This document shows, piece after piece, positions 30,401-40,930 of a stretch of DNA of 64,000 nucleotides. A program made the position numbers and the translations under genes. The DNA comes from Trematomus loennbergii (lineage: Eukaryota; Chordata; Actinopteri; Perciformes; Nototheniidae), in contig JAAOOA010000060.1 in NCBI GenBank assembly GCA_012861695.1, positions 18,841,625-18,905,624 on the forward strand, read 5' to 3'. How positions within the stretch are numbered: position 1 is the stretch's first letter; each line of letters begins with the position of its first letter. Under the pieces are notes generated by a model that worked only from the letters and a program-made list of their open reading frames with translations, did not search any database and had not been told where the DNA came from.

Positions 30401-32344
30401 ACAACAGTGCTGTGTGAATAACTGTAGCGCAGACATACCTGAACAAAGCCCATGGAGGGGGGCCAAAGTCACTAAAAGCCGGCCTAAAGTTGGATGACGA
30501 GGGCAGGGAAGGGGAGGGCACCGAGGAGCCTGGGCAGATGAGGAGAACAGATGTTACACACTTTAGCTAGAACACAAGAACAAGGAGAAGCAGCGTGCCT
30601 CGTGAAACATACAAACAAAGTTTCAACACTAATTAACTGTTTTCTGATACACAGAAGACACCTAAGGCTGGTGCCCCACGAGGACGAAAACGGGTTGTAT
30701 CCGCATATTTCTCTTGCGTATAGCCTTTTTGCCACACGAGGACGTAACGAAACGATAGAAACGGACCCCGCAAACGACAACGGGTCCAAAGGTGGATAGA
30801 TCTGGGAACGGAGCGCTCTGGGGGGTCCAACGGCTCCGTGTGATCGCCTCAATACGATCATTTTGTGATAATGATGACGCAATAGCCCTGCCTCCCCACC
30901 TCTGCTGCTCACCCCCGCAAAAGTAAACTGCACACTGAATTCAGATTATTTATCTTTATCTCGATATGGACATAAACGCGAGTGAAGTCTAATCTGACAG
31001 GACGGAGACACGCAGCTCCTCCCGCTGTGATGCACACTTCAAGTCAGATCATCACCCTTAGCTATTTTAATTACCTCTCAAACTACCTAAACTAGTTATA
31101 AATATGTTTATTTTTTACTGTCGGCCGGGTCACTCATTACTGGATCAGCTGCTGCATGAGACAGACTGACGCTGTCAGAAGAGAGGAAAAAGAGAGGACA
31201 GGCTCCGTGTATTTTATCATTATATAGAGTCGTTATTCATTTGTTTTAAAGCTTAATAAATAACAAAGAAGACCTTTGACCGGCACTTTTATAATTTTGT
31301 CCGGAAGATTTAAACTTTTACACACGTTGACCGGCGAAAAACTCTGCCCGGTTCCGTCGGCCCCCACCACGGTGAATAAACAGAAGGGCAACCATGACAA
31401 CCATGCTTCTTCGCTGCTTTTGTGGAGGAAGTTACAGCGCCACGTACAGGCTCGGCATATGTACTGCAGCTTTTTCCAGCGGTTGGAGCTAAACGGAGCT
31501 GTCTCGTGTCAACAGACACTATCCGGTGTATATTGCGTGTGGACGGGAGCTTTTTGGCGATTGCGATTGCGTTAATCCTATGCGTTTTGCCGTATGCGTT
31601 CCCGTGGGGCAAGCACCTAAGAGTAGTTTATTGTGTGTGTATGGCCACTTACCATTACATTAGTGAGTGTTTAACTAGAATCACAGCATGAGGTTGATTA
31701 TGTTTCGTTGCCATGGTTACTGACTTTCCAATTTTGGCTAATGCAGATTTATAATAGTAATTATAGTGTTGAGTTAAGATAAAGCAACTGGTCAATATTT
31801 CATGTACAACATTAAAGGGACAGTTCCCCCCCAAATCCAAAACATATGGTCACACTACAAGTTCCTTTAAACAATAGTGCAATTTATCAATTAAGGCTGT
31901 TTTTGTGAAAGTAACTATTACAATTTAACTGAACTACACCAGCCCACTGTGTCGTCGCGCTGAAGGGATGTTGCCTCTGCTCTGGAGGAAGGTTTGTGAT
32001 GGTGCGAGGTGTAAACATTAATAGCGTCCTTCTCGGCTGAGCTGAAACGTTAGGGTGTTCAGTTGCTAGCATATGAGCCTCTCACTCAAGAGTAGTTGTA
32101 TGGTGATACGGTTGAAACCACAAGCCAGGAACCAGATAGTGCCAATATATTCAAAACAAGGCACACATCATATTCCTACGATATCTCCAGCACTCTGCAA
32201 CTGGTACCAAAATAGTCTAAATGAATAGATAGCCAAGTCAAGAGGGCAGATAAGTATCTGATTTTGGGAGAACTGTGTTGTGTTAGAACCTGGAGGTGTG
32301 AGGTTGGATCCAGAGGGCGCCGGAGCAATGGGTTTGTAGCTCAT
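27432..32344 (-). CDS. cdk2ap2: Cyclin-dependent kinase 2-associated protein 2 (DOC-1R)
   Basis: Four coding exons on the minus strand: 32344-32290 ([18 protein letters not shown]), 30529-30439 ([18 protein letters not shown], then SDFGPP), 28759-28639 ([31 protein letters not shown]) and 27499-27432 ([19 protein letters not shown], then ART and stop). The last two exons form the conserved helical CDK2AP domain. Family role: CDK2-binding growth regulator and partner of the NuRD complex, nuclear and cytoplasmic. Exon 2 is 91 nt although the flanking phases need 92: a run of six C (plus-strand GGGGGG at 30457-30462) must be one longer to read G-P-P-S-M-G-F-V-Q. As written, the frame breaks there. 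The restored total of 336 nt would give 111 residues, shorter than human (126) because the middle is shorter. A splice acceptor at 32446-32447 gives 101 nt of 5' untranslated sequence in the first coding exon. The introns carry two MITE-like elements. Confidence 0.9.
29085..30006. mobile_element. MITE with 3-bp TAT target duplication (PIF/Harbinger-like), cdk2ap2 intron
   Basis: The left end reads TGCGGCTTTCACACCAGCGC and the right end, inverted, TGCCCCTTTCACACCGGCGC. Both are flanked by TAT (29082-29084 and 30007-30009), a three-base duplication of the kind made by PIF/Harbinger transposases. Subterminal sequence is rich in AGCTC and GAGCTGGAAAAG motifs in both orientations. About 0.92 kb, no transposase frame. 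Confidence 0.7.
30660..31622. mobile_element. MITE-like element, family A copy 1, in cdk2ap2 intron
   Basis: The ends are imperfect inverted repeats: CTAAGGCTGGTGCCCCACG on the left and, inverted from the right, CTTAGGTGCTTGCCCCACG. Internal sequence near 31215-31500 recurs in inverted orientation at 35705-35930, and the motif around TATG-C-CG-(A/G)CTGTA with GGCGCTGTAACTTCC recurs near 34540. No coding frame. The exact target duplication is unclear, so boundaries are good to a few bases. Confidence 0.6.
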
Positions 32345-33203
32345 GGCGAGTTCGGGAGGCAGCTCCCCATACGATGCGCCAGTTCCTTCCGACCCGTCAA
32401 CCCGGTGCTTATACAGCTTTACTGGTGGTTTTGAGCTCCGAAGAGCTGATGCAAAGAAAAAACACACACACAGAAAAACACATAAATGTATGTTCATCAA
32501 GTGTGCAGATATCAAAGCAGTGGAAATTCATTCTTAAGCATGTTTACAGCTTTTTAGGATATACCCTACAGAAATATAACAAGGTAGCTCAATAGCAAAC
32601 AGAACCCAACCCTTGATATATCTCTCAGTTTATGACATTAAACGGAAAGTATTGCAAATATTTTGCCAAAATAATGTCAACATTTGTGATCTTGCTTATA
32701 TGTTCATACATCGAGAACAAGAAATATGACCCGTTAATGTATGAAGTTTTCATTCACACTAACAGAAATAGATTTTTACAAGGCCTGTGTTTAAAGTTCA
32801 TCGGTAATGTGTAGGAGTTCTCGTGTCATTTTAACAGCTATCAAAAGAGATGACATGAACAAGGAGAGAAAGATGCAGATCCTTGGATAGCTTTGACTTC
32901 ATGCTCACTGTCCTATGCATGCATTTATCAAGCAGTATTAAAAAAATACTGCTTGTTTTATAAAATGATCTCCTTAAATAATTGTCACCATCACAATGCA
33001 CAAAGTGTACGTCTTTGGCTATGCTGTTTCTTAGTTTAATCCTGCATTTTCCATTAAACATGGTTTGCATCCTTTAAGTGTGTGTTTCATGTTGTCATTT
33101 CTGCTTTATTGAACATTAATTTTACATTATGTAAAGCACTTTGAAGTGTGCTCTACGAATGATCTTCTCTTACCTAAACAAGACCATATGACCCTTTACA
33201 TAT

Positions 33204-33261
33204 TATTATTATCACATTATTTTTTATCATATCATTATTATTATTATTATTATTATTATTC
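33204..33261. repeat. (ATT)n microsatellite
   Basis: An imperfect ATT trinucleotide run, purest at 33233-33260. A TGTAAAGCACTTTGAAGTGTG motif about 80 bases upstream resembles fish LINE 3' ends, so this may be the tail of a decayed LINE. Confidence 0.75.
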
Positions 33262-33773
33262 GTTAGTATTGTGAACAACAGAGTTGCACAGCAACAGTTT
33301 GTTAATTGTGATACATATATTCTGTGTAAATGTGAGACGAAACGATTACCATTACAGTTCATCCCTCATAAAATGTACCTTCAATTAAGACAGTGTTCAC
33401 TTCTCATTCAAATCTGGTAAATATCACATCTGATAACAAGTTTGGTATGAATTTAATCAGTTTGATCAGTTTTATGTATTCAGGTTTGCTAACACCTTTC
33501 AGAGCGAGGATCATGTTGATGTGATCACCAGAGGTGGGGAGTGAAACAAAAGCTGACGTTAGCTTCAGGAAGGTGAGGAAGAGCTAACTACTACTAGGTA
33601 ATGTTAGCTAGATTAGCTAAGGCTAGCTGTCGCCGGTTAGCATAACAACAAGTAGGACGCAGGAAAATAGTCGTGATGCAGAGTAGATATTTCATATACA
33701 GACAGTGAATGATATAGAGGTTATCTACACTCGGAACCATTTAGAAGACTATAAACGTGGGGAATGTCCTCAC

Positions 33774-33850
33774 CTTTGTAAGCAGACTTTGAAAATCCTC
33801 TGTGAGAAGACAGCTCTTCCCGTGTGTGAGTCTGCGCAGTAGTGATGCGT
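33774..33850 (-). other. cdk2ap2: Candidate noncoding first exon of cdk2ap2
   Basis: On the minus strand the sequence ends ...CTGCTTACAAAG followed by donor GTGAGG (33773-33768). It would splice to the acceptor at 32446-32447 just before the first coding exon. Sequence immediately upstream lacks repeats and contains CG dinucleotides. The transcription start is not visible and the outer boundary is approximate. Confidence 0.35.
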
Positions 33851-34228
33851 AGTGTAGTACAGTTTTTTTACTTTTAAAGCGACGTGATTGGATGATTGAG
33901 TAACCTATGACGTCTGTTTCAGAGATGTCATCACGTACAGTAACCACAGCGCCAAACATGAAAATGAGTTCCTTTTTATAAACTTTAAAGGTGATGGATT
34001 TGATACAAATATTGTTTTTTTTAGTCAACTTATTTTAATATGAGGAAAATGTCATATTCACAATAAGAAATGGACTGACTAAAAATCTAATTTTGCACAT
34101 TTTTACTTAGAATTACAACAGTATGCCACTACTATTAAAATTATTCATAATAAGAAGCCAATCAAAACTAAATGTGTATTTGATCAATATTTTACTTGAA
34201 ATGTTCACTTTTGTTTGTTTTTTCCGTT

Positions 34229-34407
34229 ATAAGATAAGATAAGATGTACTTTATTAATCCCAATTTGGGGAAAAGATGTGATGCAGCAGCATAAAACAAA
34301 ACAAGGCATTGCACATAATAACAAATTAAAAGAGTAGAAAGATAAGATAAGATAAGAAGTACTTTATTGATCCCAATTTGAGAAATGTTTGCGTTGCAGC
34401 AGCATAC
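34229..34407 (-). mobile_element. Two adjacent LINE 3' ends with (AGATA/TATCT)n tails
   Basis: Two successive copies of a motif reading GTACTTTATTRATCCCAATTT, each preceded by repeated AAGATAAGATA, lie at about 34231-34270 and 34342-34380. On the minus strand this is the typical 3' terminus of a common fish non-LTR retrotransposon, ending in a short tandem tail. The intervening AAACAAGGCATTGCACAT is related to the LINE remnant at 39160-39200. Confidence 0.65.
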
Positions 34408-34408
34408 T

Positions 34409-35396
34409 AAGGCCCCGCTCACACGGGACCGTTTGCGTTTATGCACAGTATGCGTATTCAAAAAGTCTTCCGTTCACATGCATTTGTTTCATTTAACGTG
34501 TCTGTTCAAACGAGGCCGCTGGAAACGCTGTAGTACATATGCCGGGACTGTAAGTGGCGCTGTAACTTCCGCCAAAATACACCAAAAGCCGCGAAGAAGA
34601 GCAGCCCGAGCAGCCCGCTGCAATGTTGCCATGGCTACCCTTCTGTTTAAGCCCCGCGGTGTATTTAGCAACATGTAGTTCATGTAATTCTCCATGTCCA
34701 CTTGTTGCTGATGGTTGTGGTAGAGGAGCTGTAGATTTTGCACTAATATCTGTAGCATGGTCAGTAGCAGTAGCACTAGCAGTAGCTACTGACAGGAGGA
34801 AGTGTGTGGCGATTGCTGGTATTCAGCGGGATATAGTCATTTCCTCAGCATATGGATAAATGCAACGGGGAAGTTAACTGAAAGAAACCGAATCTGTGGA
34901 TATTGCATCGACCGACCAAGAAGCACGTCTCTGTGGAGAGGACGGCTCAGAAAGAGAGATATTCTCTACAAACACCGGGTGAGATCGCACCTTTGTCAAT
35001 ATAATGGATCAATGCATGAAATCTGACTCTGTTTATTTTGTTTAAGGAGTATATTGGGCGTTAACAATTCTGGTTTGCCTTTTATAATATTATTTAATTC
35101 AAGAACCCCTTGTGCGTTTAATTAACACAGCTATTTTTGATAGTTGCTACAGCAGTGAGCAGGAGAGGTGGGGAGAGGTGGGGCTGTCGCTATTTTTTCA
35201 GGAAATATTCGTATAGAGGTGATTACACGGACTCGGTTGACCCCCCAGAGCATTTCGTTTGCAAATCTATCCACCTTGGGACCCGTTATCGTTTGTGGGG
35301 TCAGTTTCTATCGGCCTCGTGTAAATAATAGGGCTATACGCACGCGAAACTATGCAGATACAAGCAGTTTCCTCCTCGTGTAAACGGCGCCTAAAT
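34409..35396. mobile_element. MITE-like element, family A copy 2
   Basis: The left end AAGGCCCCGCTCACACGGG and the inverted right end TTAGGCGCCGTTTACACGAG form imperfect inverted repeats similar to those of the element at 30660-31622. The interior shares the GCTGGAAACGCTGTA...GGCGCTGTAACTTCC segment. About 1 kb, no protein recognised. Confidence 0.55.
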
Positions 35397-35540
35397 GCCA
35401 CCCATTTACATGTAGGCAAACAGTCAAAAATCAACATACAGTAGGGGGGTGGGGGATGGTGAACGGTATGTGGGTATGTGGGACACTGAAAAGTCTATGT
35501 TAAAAAGCCTCAGTCACCTTAATTCATGTAATAAAAACAT

Positions 35541-36618
35541 CTCAGGTCAGTAACACTGAAAGCTAAATGTGCAATACCATGTTCAGCTATGTTACTATTT
35601 ATAATGTTATTGTTGTTACAACAGAAGATGTTTTTCTTTATATTGAAGTTAAATGCATCAATCTGGTGCACTTTGAGGTCAAAATTAAGAGATTTATGGA
35701 TACCGCTGGAAAAAGCTGCATATGCCGAGCCTGTACGTAGCGCTGTAACTTCCTCCACAAAAGCAGCCTTCTGTTTATTCAACGTGGTGGGGGCCGAGGG
35801 AACCGGGCAGAGTTTTTCGCCGGTCAACGTGTGTGAAAGTTTAAATCTTCCTTATTGAGCTTTAAAACAAATGAATAACGACTATATATAATAATAAAAT
35901 AAACACCGGCTGTTGTTATGCCTGCTGTAACGTTAAATTACTCCGTTCTCCGCTTAAGTAATTATGCCGTTACAAGCTTCATAGTTGTATTTATCATCTA
36001 AATTTGCCGAAACAAGTTTAATATTCTGAAAGCCAAGACTTTGTTTATTTGAAATCAGATGAAAACAAACTGTAACGGACCCTGCCGTGTTATCTATGAT
36101 TACTATGCCTTACTGTACATTCATAATTTCAGCCGGAGGGAGGGGTGCGGCGCTGCGGAGGAGCAGATTGCGAGTGAGGTGCCTGTCATCTTCCCTTTAC
36201 AAGCTTCACAAATGTATTTATCGTGTGATTTTGGAAATAAAAGTTTCATATTCTGAAAGCCAAGACTTTGTTTATATATTATACGTGGGTAGCTATGACG
36301 TCAGAAGGAGTTACCGTAATTTGCAGCGACTTGACAGACATCTGCAAAGTCCTTATAAAATGATAGAATTTAAAAGAGTCTTGAAAAAGCATGGTGATGG
36401 CAATAAATGCATTAATGAATCCCCAAAATCTACAGAATACATTTAATTTCAGTATCTCAGGTCAGTAACACTCAAAGCTAAATGTGCAATACCATGTTCA
36501 GCTATGTTACTATTTATAATGTTATTGTTGTTACAACAGAAGATGTTTTTCTTTATATTGAAGTTAAATGCATCAATCTGGTGCACTTTGAGGGCAAAAT
36601 TAAGAGATTTATGGATAC
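35541..36618. repeat. 163-bp direct repeats flanking an inverted MITE fragment
   Basis: 35541-35703 and 36456-36618 are near-identical direct repeats (CTCAGGTCAGTAACACT ... GAGATTTATGGATAC). Between them lies about 750 bases, of which the first part is an inverted copy of the MITE-like interior at 31215-31500. A diverged third copy of the right part of the repeat (TTGAAGTTAAAT...ATCTGGTG) occurs at 53260-53345. Confidence 0.8.
35705..36450 (-). mobile_element. Inverted fragment related to MITE-like family A
   Basis: CATATGCCGAGCCTGTACGT, GTTTTTCGCCGGTCAACGTG and the AACAAATGAATAACGACTATA segment are reverse-complement matches to 31215-31500. The terminal repeats of the family are not seen here, so this is an internal fragment. 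The second half (36000-36450) has no recognised relative. Confidence 0.6.
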
Positions 36619-36825
36619 AGCTCTCAACACTCATATGAAACAGAACTGTTATAATAATGAAGAGAAACTATGAAATAAGAAATGAATCAAATTAAAATGT
36701 AATTATCATATCATATATATTATATAGTGTATTGTATTATTAAGTAATATCATACATTAACCCCATTATAGCAGATGCCACATTGAATGGATGAACACAT
36801 TTATGCATCAATAATTACAACAGAG

Positions 36826-37347
36826 TATTTCTAAATACAAGTTGTAAAAATACTTATATGTATTTAATACTAATAACATAATGATTCATTTTACTTTCAG
36901 ATGATAATACTTTTCAGGGTTAGGGTTAGGTCTGGTCTGACAGCGCTTAGCTCTCTGCTGCAGAGAGAAAGAGAATTCACTGCTCTAAACAAAGTCAAAA
37001 ATCAACATACAGTAGGGGGTGGGGGATGGTGAACGGTATGGTCAATGTTTGTAAACACAATCCCCAGGATGTGGGACACTGAAAAGTCTATGTTAAAAAG
37101 CCTCAGTCACTTTAATTGATTTGATTTGATGCTCATACTTTTACCTTTACAATCGTTTGCTTTAATATTATTTCTAAATACAAGTTGTAAAAATACTTAT
37201 ATGTATTTAATACTAATAACATAATGATTAATTTTACTTTCAGATGATAATACTTTTCAGGGTTAGGGTTAGGTCCGGTCTGACAGCGCTTAGCTCTCTG
37301 CTGCAGAGAGGAAGAGAAGATCACTGCTCTAAACAAAGTCAAAAATC
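36826..37347. repeat. Direct repeat pair, each with a short telomere-like (GGGTTA)2 tract
   Basis: 36826-37003 and 37169-37347 are about 178-bp direct repeats. Each contains GGGTTAGGGTTAGG (36917-36930 and 37260-37273) followed by TCTGACAGCGCTTAGCTCTC. The separating segment (37004-37168) contains a copy of the AACATACAGTAGGGG...GAACGGTATG motif that also occurs at about 35434-35470 and partly at 37780-37830, so the region was built by repeated local duplication. Confidence 0.8.
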
Positions 37348-37609
37348 GTACATCCAAACGGAATAAATATAATTAATTATTATTAATACGTTAAGTCTTG
37401 TTCATTGTTTTTCACTTTTATGAAATGTTTGATATTTCGGCACAGACCCTTTCATACCGGCAATGCGCGATAGAAACAACAGGAACTGCGACAGCATAAA
37501 TATGCGAACACAAACCTACATCCTTTATCCATGTATTTTTTCTTTTAATGTTTATTTTATTATCTTTTCTTTTTAATGACTGATTTTAAATGCCATTTTT
37601 AAAATGTCT

Positions 37610-37691
37610 TCCATTTTTGTAAAGCACTTTGAATTACCTTGTGTTGAAAGGTGCTATATAAATAAACTTGCCTTGCCTTGCCTTGCCTTAC
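37610..37691 (+). mobile_element. LINE 3' tail with (CTTGC)n
   Basis: TTGTAAAGCACTTTGAATTA followed by AAAGGTGCTATATAAATAAA and a CTTGC(C) run is the standard 3' end of L2/CR1-group non-LTR elements in fish. No coding part of the element is attached. Confidence 0.7.
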
Positions 37692-37734
37692 AGACTGCTG
37701 GAGAAGAGATATCACAGGGGGGGGTTGGGACACA

Positions 37735-39160
37735 CACATTCCGATGGCCAATTAGTTTTAAACAAAGAGTATACTCAACATAGGGGGGTGGGGGCTGGTG
37801 AACGGTATGGTCAATGTTTGTAAACACTGTGACATTTTGACTTTATTTGATCATTTCAGTTAAAAACTAACGTTCATATTTCTCTTTTTGAGAAGAGAAA
37901 TATGAATATGTTAGTGGCTGACCCAGCCCCATGGTCTGTCACAGTAGTGCGGGAAAGAGAAGTGCACTGTTTTGCCTGGCTGGACCTGTAATTTACAGGA
38001 AAGGAGTGCACGCTACTAAAGAGACACGCTACCATGGAAACCAAACAATGGTGTTGCTGTATTGAAGTCCGAGTGGAAACGGTCATATTTGGAGCGTTAT
38101 GTTAGAATGAAACAGCCAGGTCGTGACTCACAAAAAAAAAGTGTTACTTCACTAACTGTAAGCTTGTCACTCAGAGTAACCTACAGTTAACTTAACTGTT
38201 GGAAAAGAAAGATCAGGGGGGGAGAGAGCTGTGGCTGATGGGCCATTAGGTGTGTAAACACACAGCTGAGAGCTGCCGTTTCATTCTGACTGTTTAAAAA
38301 ACGGTAACAACGGACTATTTTTCTTAGCGGATGCATGTCAATTTAAATCAATACATACAACTATTTTTTAAATCAATAAAAACATTTTCTAAATCCATAA
38401 AAGCATTTCAATTAATATTGGGAGTCATGTCGTTACTTTGTTGAGAATGTGGCCATGTAATAAGCGGGATAATTTGCAGCGACTTGGTCATTTGGGGAAA
38501 AATAACACCCAGGGATCAAGATCCCTCCGCTACGGATCTTGATCTGCCTGACAAGGCTCCATTAAAATATAAATATTTTTAGTGAATTACTGAGTTTAGG
38601 CACGTTAATAACATTTTAATGAAGTTGAATACAGTATATTCATATTTGTCAGTGATTTCATGTCAATTCGGCGAACATAAACATAAATGATCGTGGTGAA
38701 GATGATGATTAAATTAGGATTAAAAATCGAGAGCCGGCTGCATTTCCTCTCGTTCGTTTTTTTCGACTAAACAACATTATTTTGTTAAATAACAACATGG
38801 TGATGTTTTGTAAATGATTACATGTCTTATTTAGCACAGACTATGATCCTATCCGTGACATATGGATCTTAACAAAGATCCGCTATACATTAGTACCAGA
38901 CATACTGTACATCCAGTTTACTGTATCGAAGTTGATTTCACATGACTCCAGTGTGGAACCCCACTGCACCCCCTGGTGGATCAATGATCCATTGCAGCTG
39001 GCTTCACAATAAATGTATTTATCACGGGGGCGGTATCAAGTCAGACTGGGGGCCGGCTCTTCATCACGAACCGATCACGGGCCGATCACGGACCAATCAC
39101 GACCCAATCACGACCCTCGCGTTTCAAACTGTCTGAAATAAAATGCTCCATCTGAAAAAA
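37735..39160. other. Gene-free interval with short inverted repeats
   Basis: No gene recognised. An imperfect 19-bp stem lies at about 37868-37913 (CTAACG...TTCATATTTCTCT against its complement) with a loop of about 8 bases. An 11-bp stem, GATCAAGATCC with GGATCTTGATC, lies near 38516-38551. Both may be remains of transposon ends. Confidence 0.4.
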
Positions 39161-40560
39161 GACAAGGCATTGTACATTGTTGAAACTAAAAGACTAGAAA
39201 TAAACAATCGAAAATGTAAACGTCTCAAATAGAAATAAAATAGCATTAAAAAAGTAAAAAATATACATGTGGAAAATATACATGTGGAAATACAAATCTA
39301 CAGTAACAAAATATAAGCAGGATATTATATATACATTAATTGTGCAAGGAATGGATTATTAAATATTAGATTGAATGTAAAATGTACAGTGTGATTTTAA
39401 GTCCAGTTATCAAGAGGAGCTATGGAGCAGAGAGTTCTCTGCCAGACAGAGGTGATTTATTATATAGAGTTATTGCAGTGGGCAGGAATGTTTACCAATA
39501 TCGGTCCTTGTGACAGCGGAGCTGCAACAGTCTGTTGGTTAATACAAGTAGAAATAAACAATTCTAAAATATAAACATCTCAAAATAGAAATAGAGATAA
39601 ACCAGCATTAGAGAGTATAAGACAAATATACAGATGATATTATTTACATCTAGTGTGCATGGAATGGAATATTCAGTTACATATAAATATAAAATGTACA
39701 GTGTGAATGTTATAAGTCCAGTTAACCAAGGACAAAGAAGTGAGTTCTCTTCCAGCCAGAGGTGATTTGTTATATAGAGTTATGGCAGTTGGCAGGAATG
39801 TTTTCCTGTATCGGTCCTTGTGACAGCGGAGCTGCAGCAGTCTGTTGGAGAAGGATCTCCGCTGTCTGTCCAGCTGCAGGTGGAGAGGGAGGGGGGTTAT
39901 CCTCCATGATGGTCAACAGCCTGTTCAGTGTCCTCCTCTCCACCACAGCTTCAAAGGGGTCCAGTTTGATGCCGATGACAGAGCCAGCTTTCTTAATCAA
40001 TTTGTTAAGTCTGCTGGTGATGCTGCCCCCCCAGCAGACCGCAGCAAAGAAGAGTGCACTGGCCACAACCGACTGGTAGAAGATCTCCAGCATCTTGCTG
40101 CACACGTTAAAGGATCTCAGCTTCCTCAGAAAATAGAGTCTGCTCATCCCCTTCTTGTACACAGCGTCAGTGTTGATCCTCCAGTTTGGTCTGTTGTCTA
40201 AGTGCACTACTTGTTATCCTCCACCACAACAACATCCTCTCCCAGAATGCACTGGGGCAGTGGAGACAAAAGTATAGTAGTGGGTAAAAGGCATAGAGAG
40301 GGGGATGTTGAAGCCAGGCTGAGTGGTGGAGGTGAGATGTTGATTGGAGGAGACTGCAGAGGGCGGAGAGCTAAACCTGTTGAAAAAGGTGTTGAGTTTG
40401 TTAGCTCTCTCTCCAGGGTGCCCTCAGTCAGTCTGTCTCTCCCCTTAAACCCCGTCATGGCCTTCATCCCATTCCAAACAACCCGGCTATTGTTCTGTTG
40501 GAGCTTGGCCTGCAGCTTCTTCCTGTAGAAATCTTTGCTCAGCCTCAGCTTGTCCCCTTA
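39160..40560 (-). mobile_element. Decayed LINE (non-LTR) pol remnant with core RT deleted
   Basis: On the minus strand 40550-40210 encodes a linker of the type found between endonuclease and RT (KLQQNNSRVVWNGMKAMTGF, TEGTLERELTNS). Then 40207-39900 encodes the RT C-terminal region (INTDAVYKKGMSRLYFLRKL, then RSFNVC; SALFFAAVCWGGSI). The catalytic YxDD core that should lie between them is missing. The 3' part is partly duplicated: 39400-39530 and 39700-39850 share the ...TTCTCTGCCAGACAGAGGTG / TCGGTCCTTGTGACAGCGGA segment. The clade is not resolved; it resembles fish Rex-like elements. Confidence 0.7.
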
Positions 40561-40740
40561 TATTTATTTCTTTACATTTTAGGATTTGTTTGTACATGAA
40601 TATTTTCTTGAATAAAGAGGAAATAAAAGAGTTACAAATGAATACTTACATGTAAGATGGTGTGCATTTATTGTGTCATTAGTTCACAGATATCACGTGA
40701 AAATTCCTAAAACCATAACTTGTTTAGTTGAAGGCAGATG

Positions 40741-40930
40741 CTTTTTAAACGCGGGTGAATACAGTGAACAATGCTATTTACACCCGGGTGACTATAGGCA
40801 ACAATGCTATTTGATCTATGTGATCTATAGTGACTATAGGCAACAATGCTTTATGCACCCAGGTGAAAATAGTGAACAATGCTATTTGCACCTGGCATTG
40901 TTCACTACAGTCACCCGGGTGCAAATACCA
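40741..40930. repeat. Cluster of short repeats around AACAATGCTATTT and CACCCGGGTG
   Basis: Four direct copies of AACAATGCT (about 40769, 40800, 40845 and 40875) alternate with GGTGAATAC/GGTGACTATAG/GGTGAAAATAG. The right end contains the inverse, GCATTGTTCACTACAGTCAC. The cluster can fold back on itself. It is repeated with indels at about 45300-45480. No coding meaning; the short frames across it are produced by the repeat. Confidence 0.65.
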
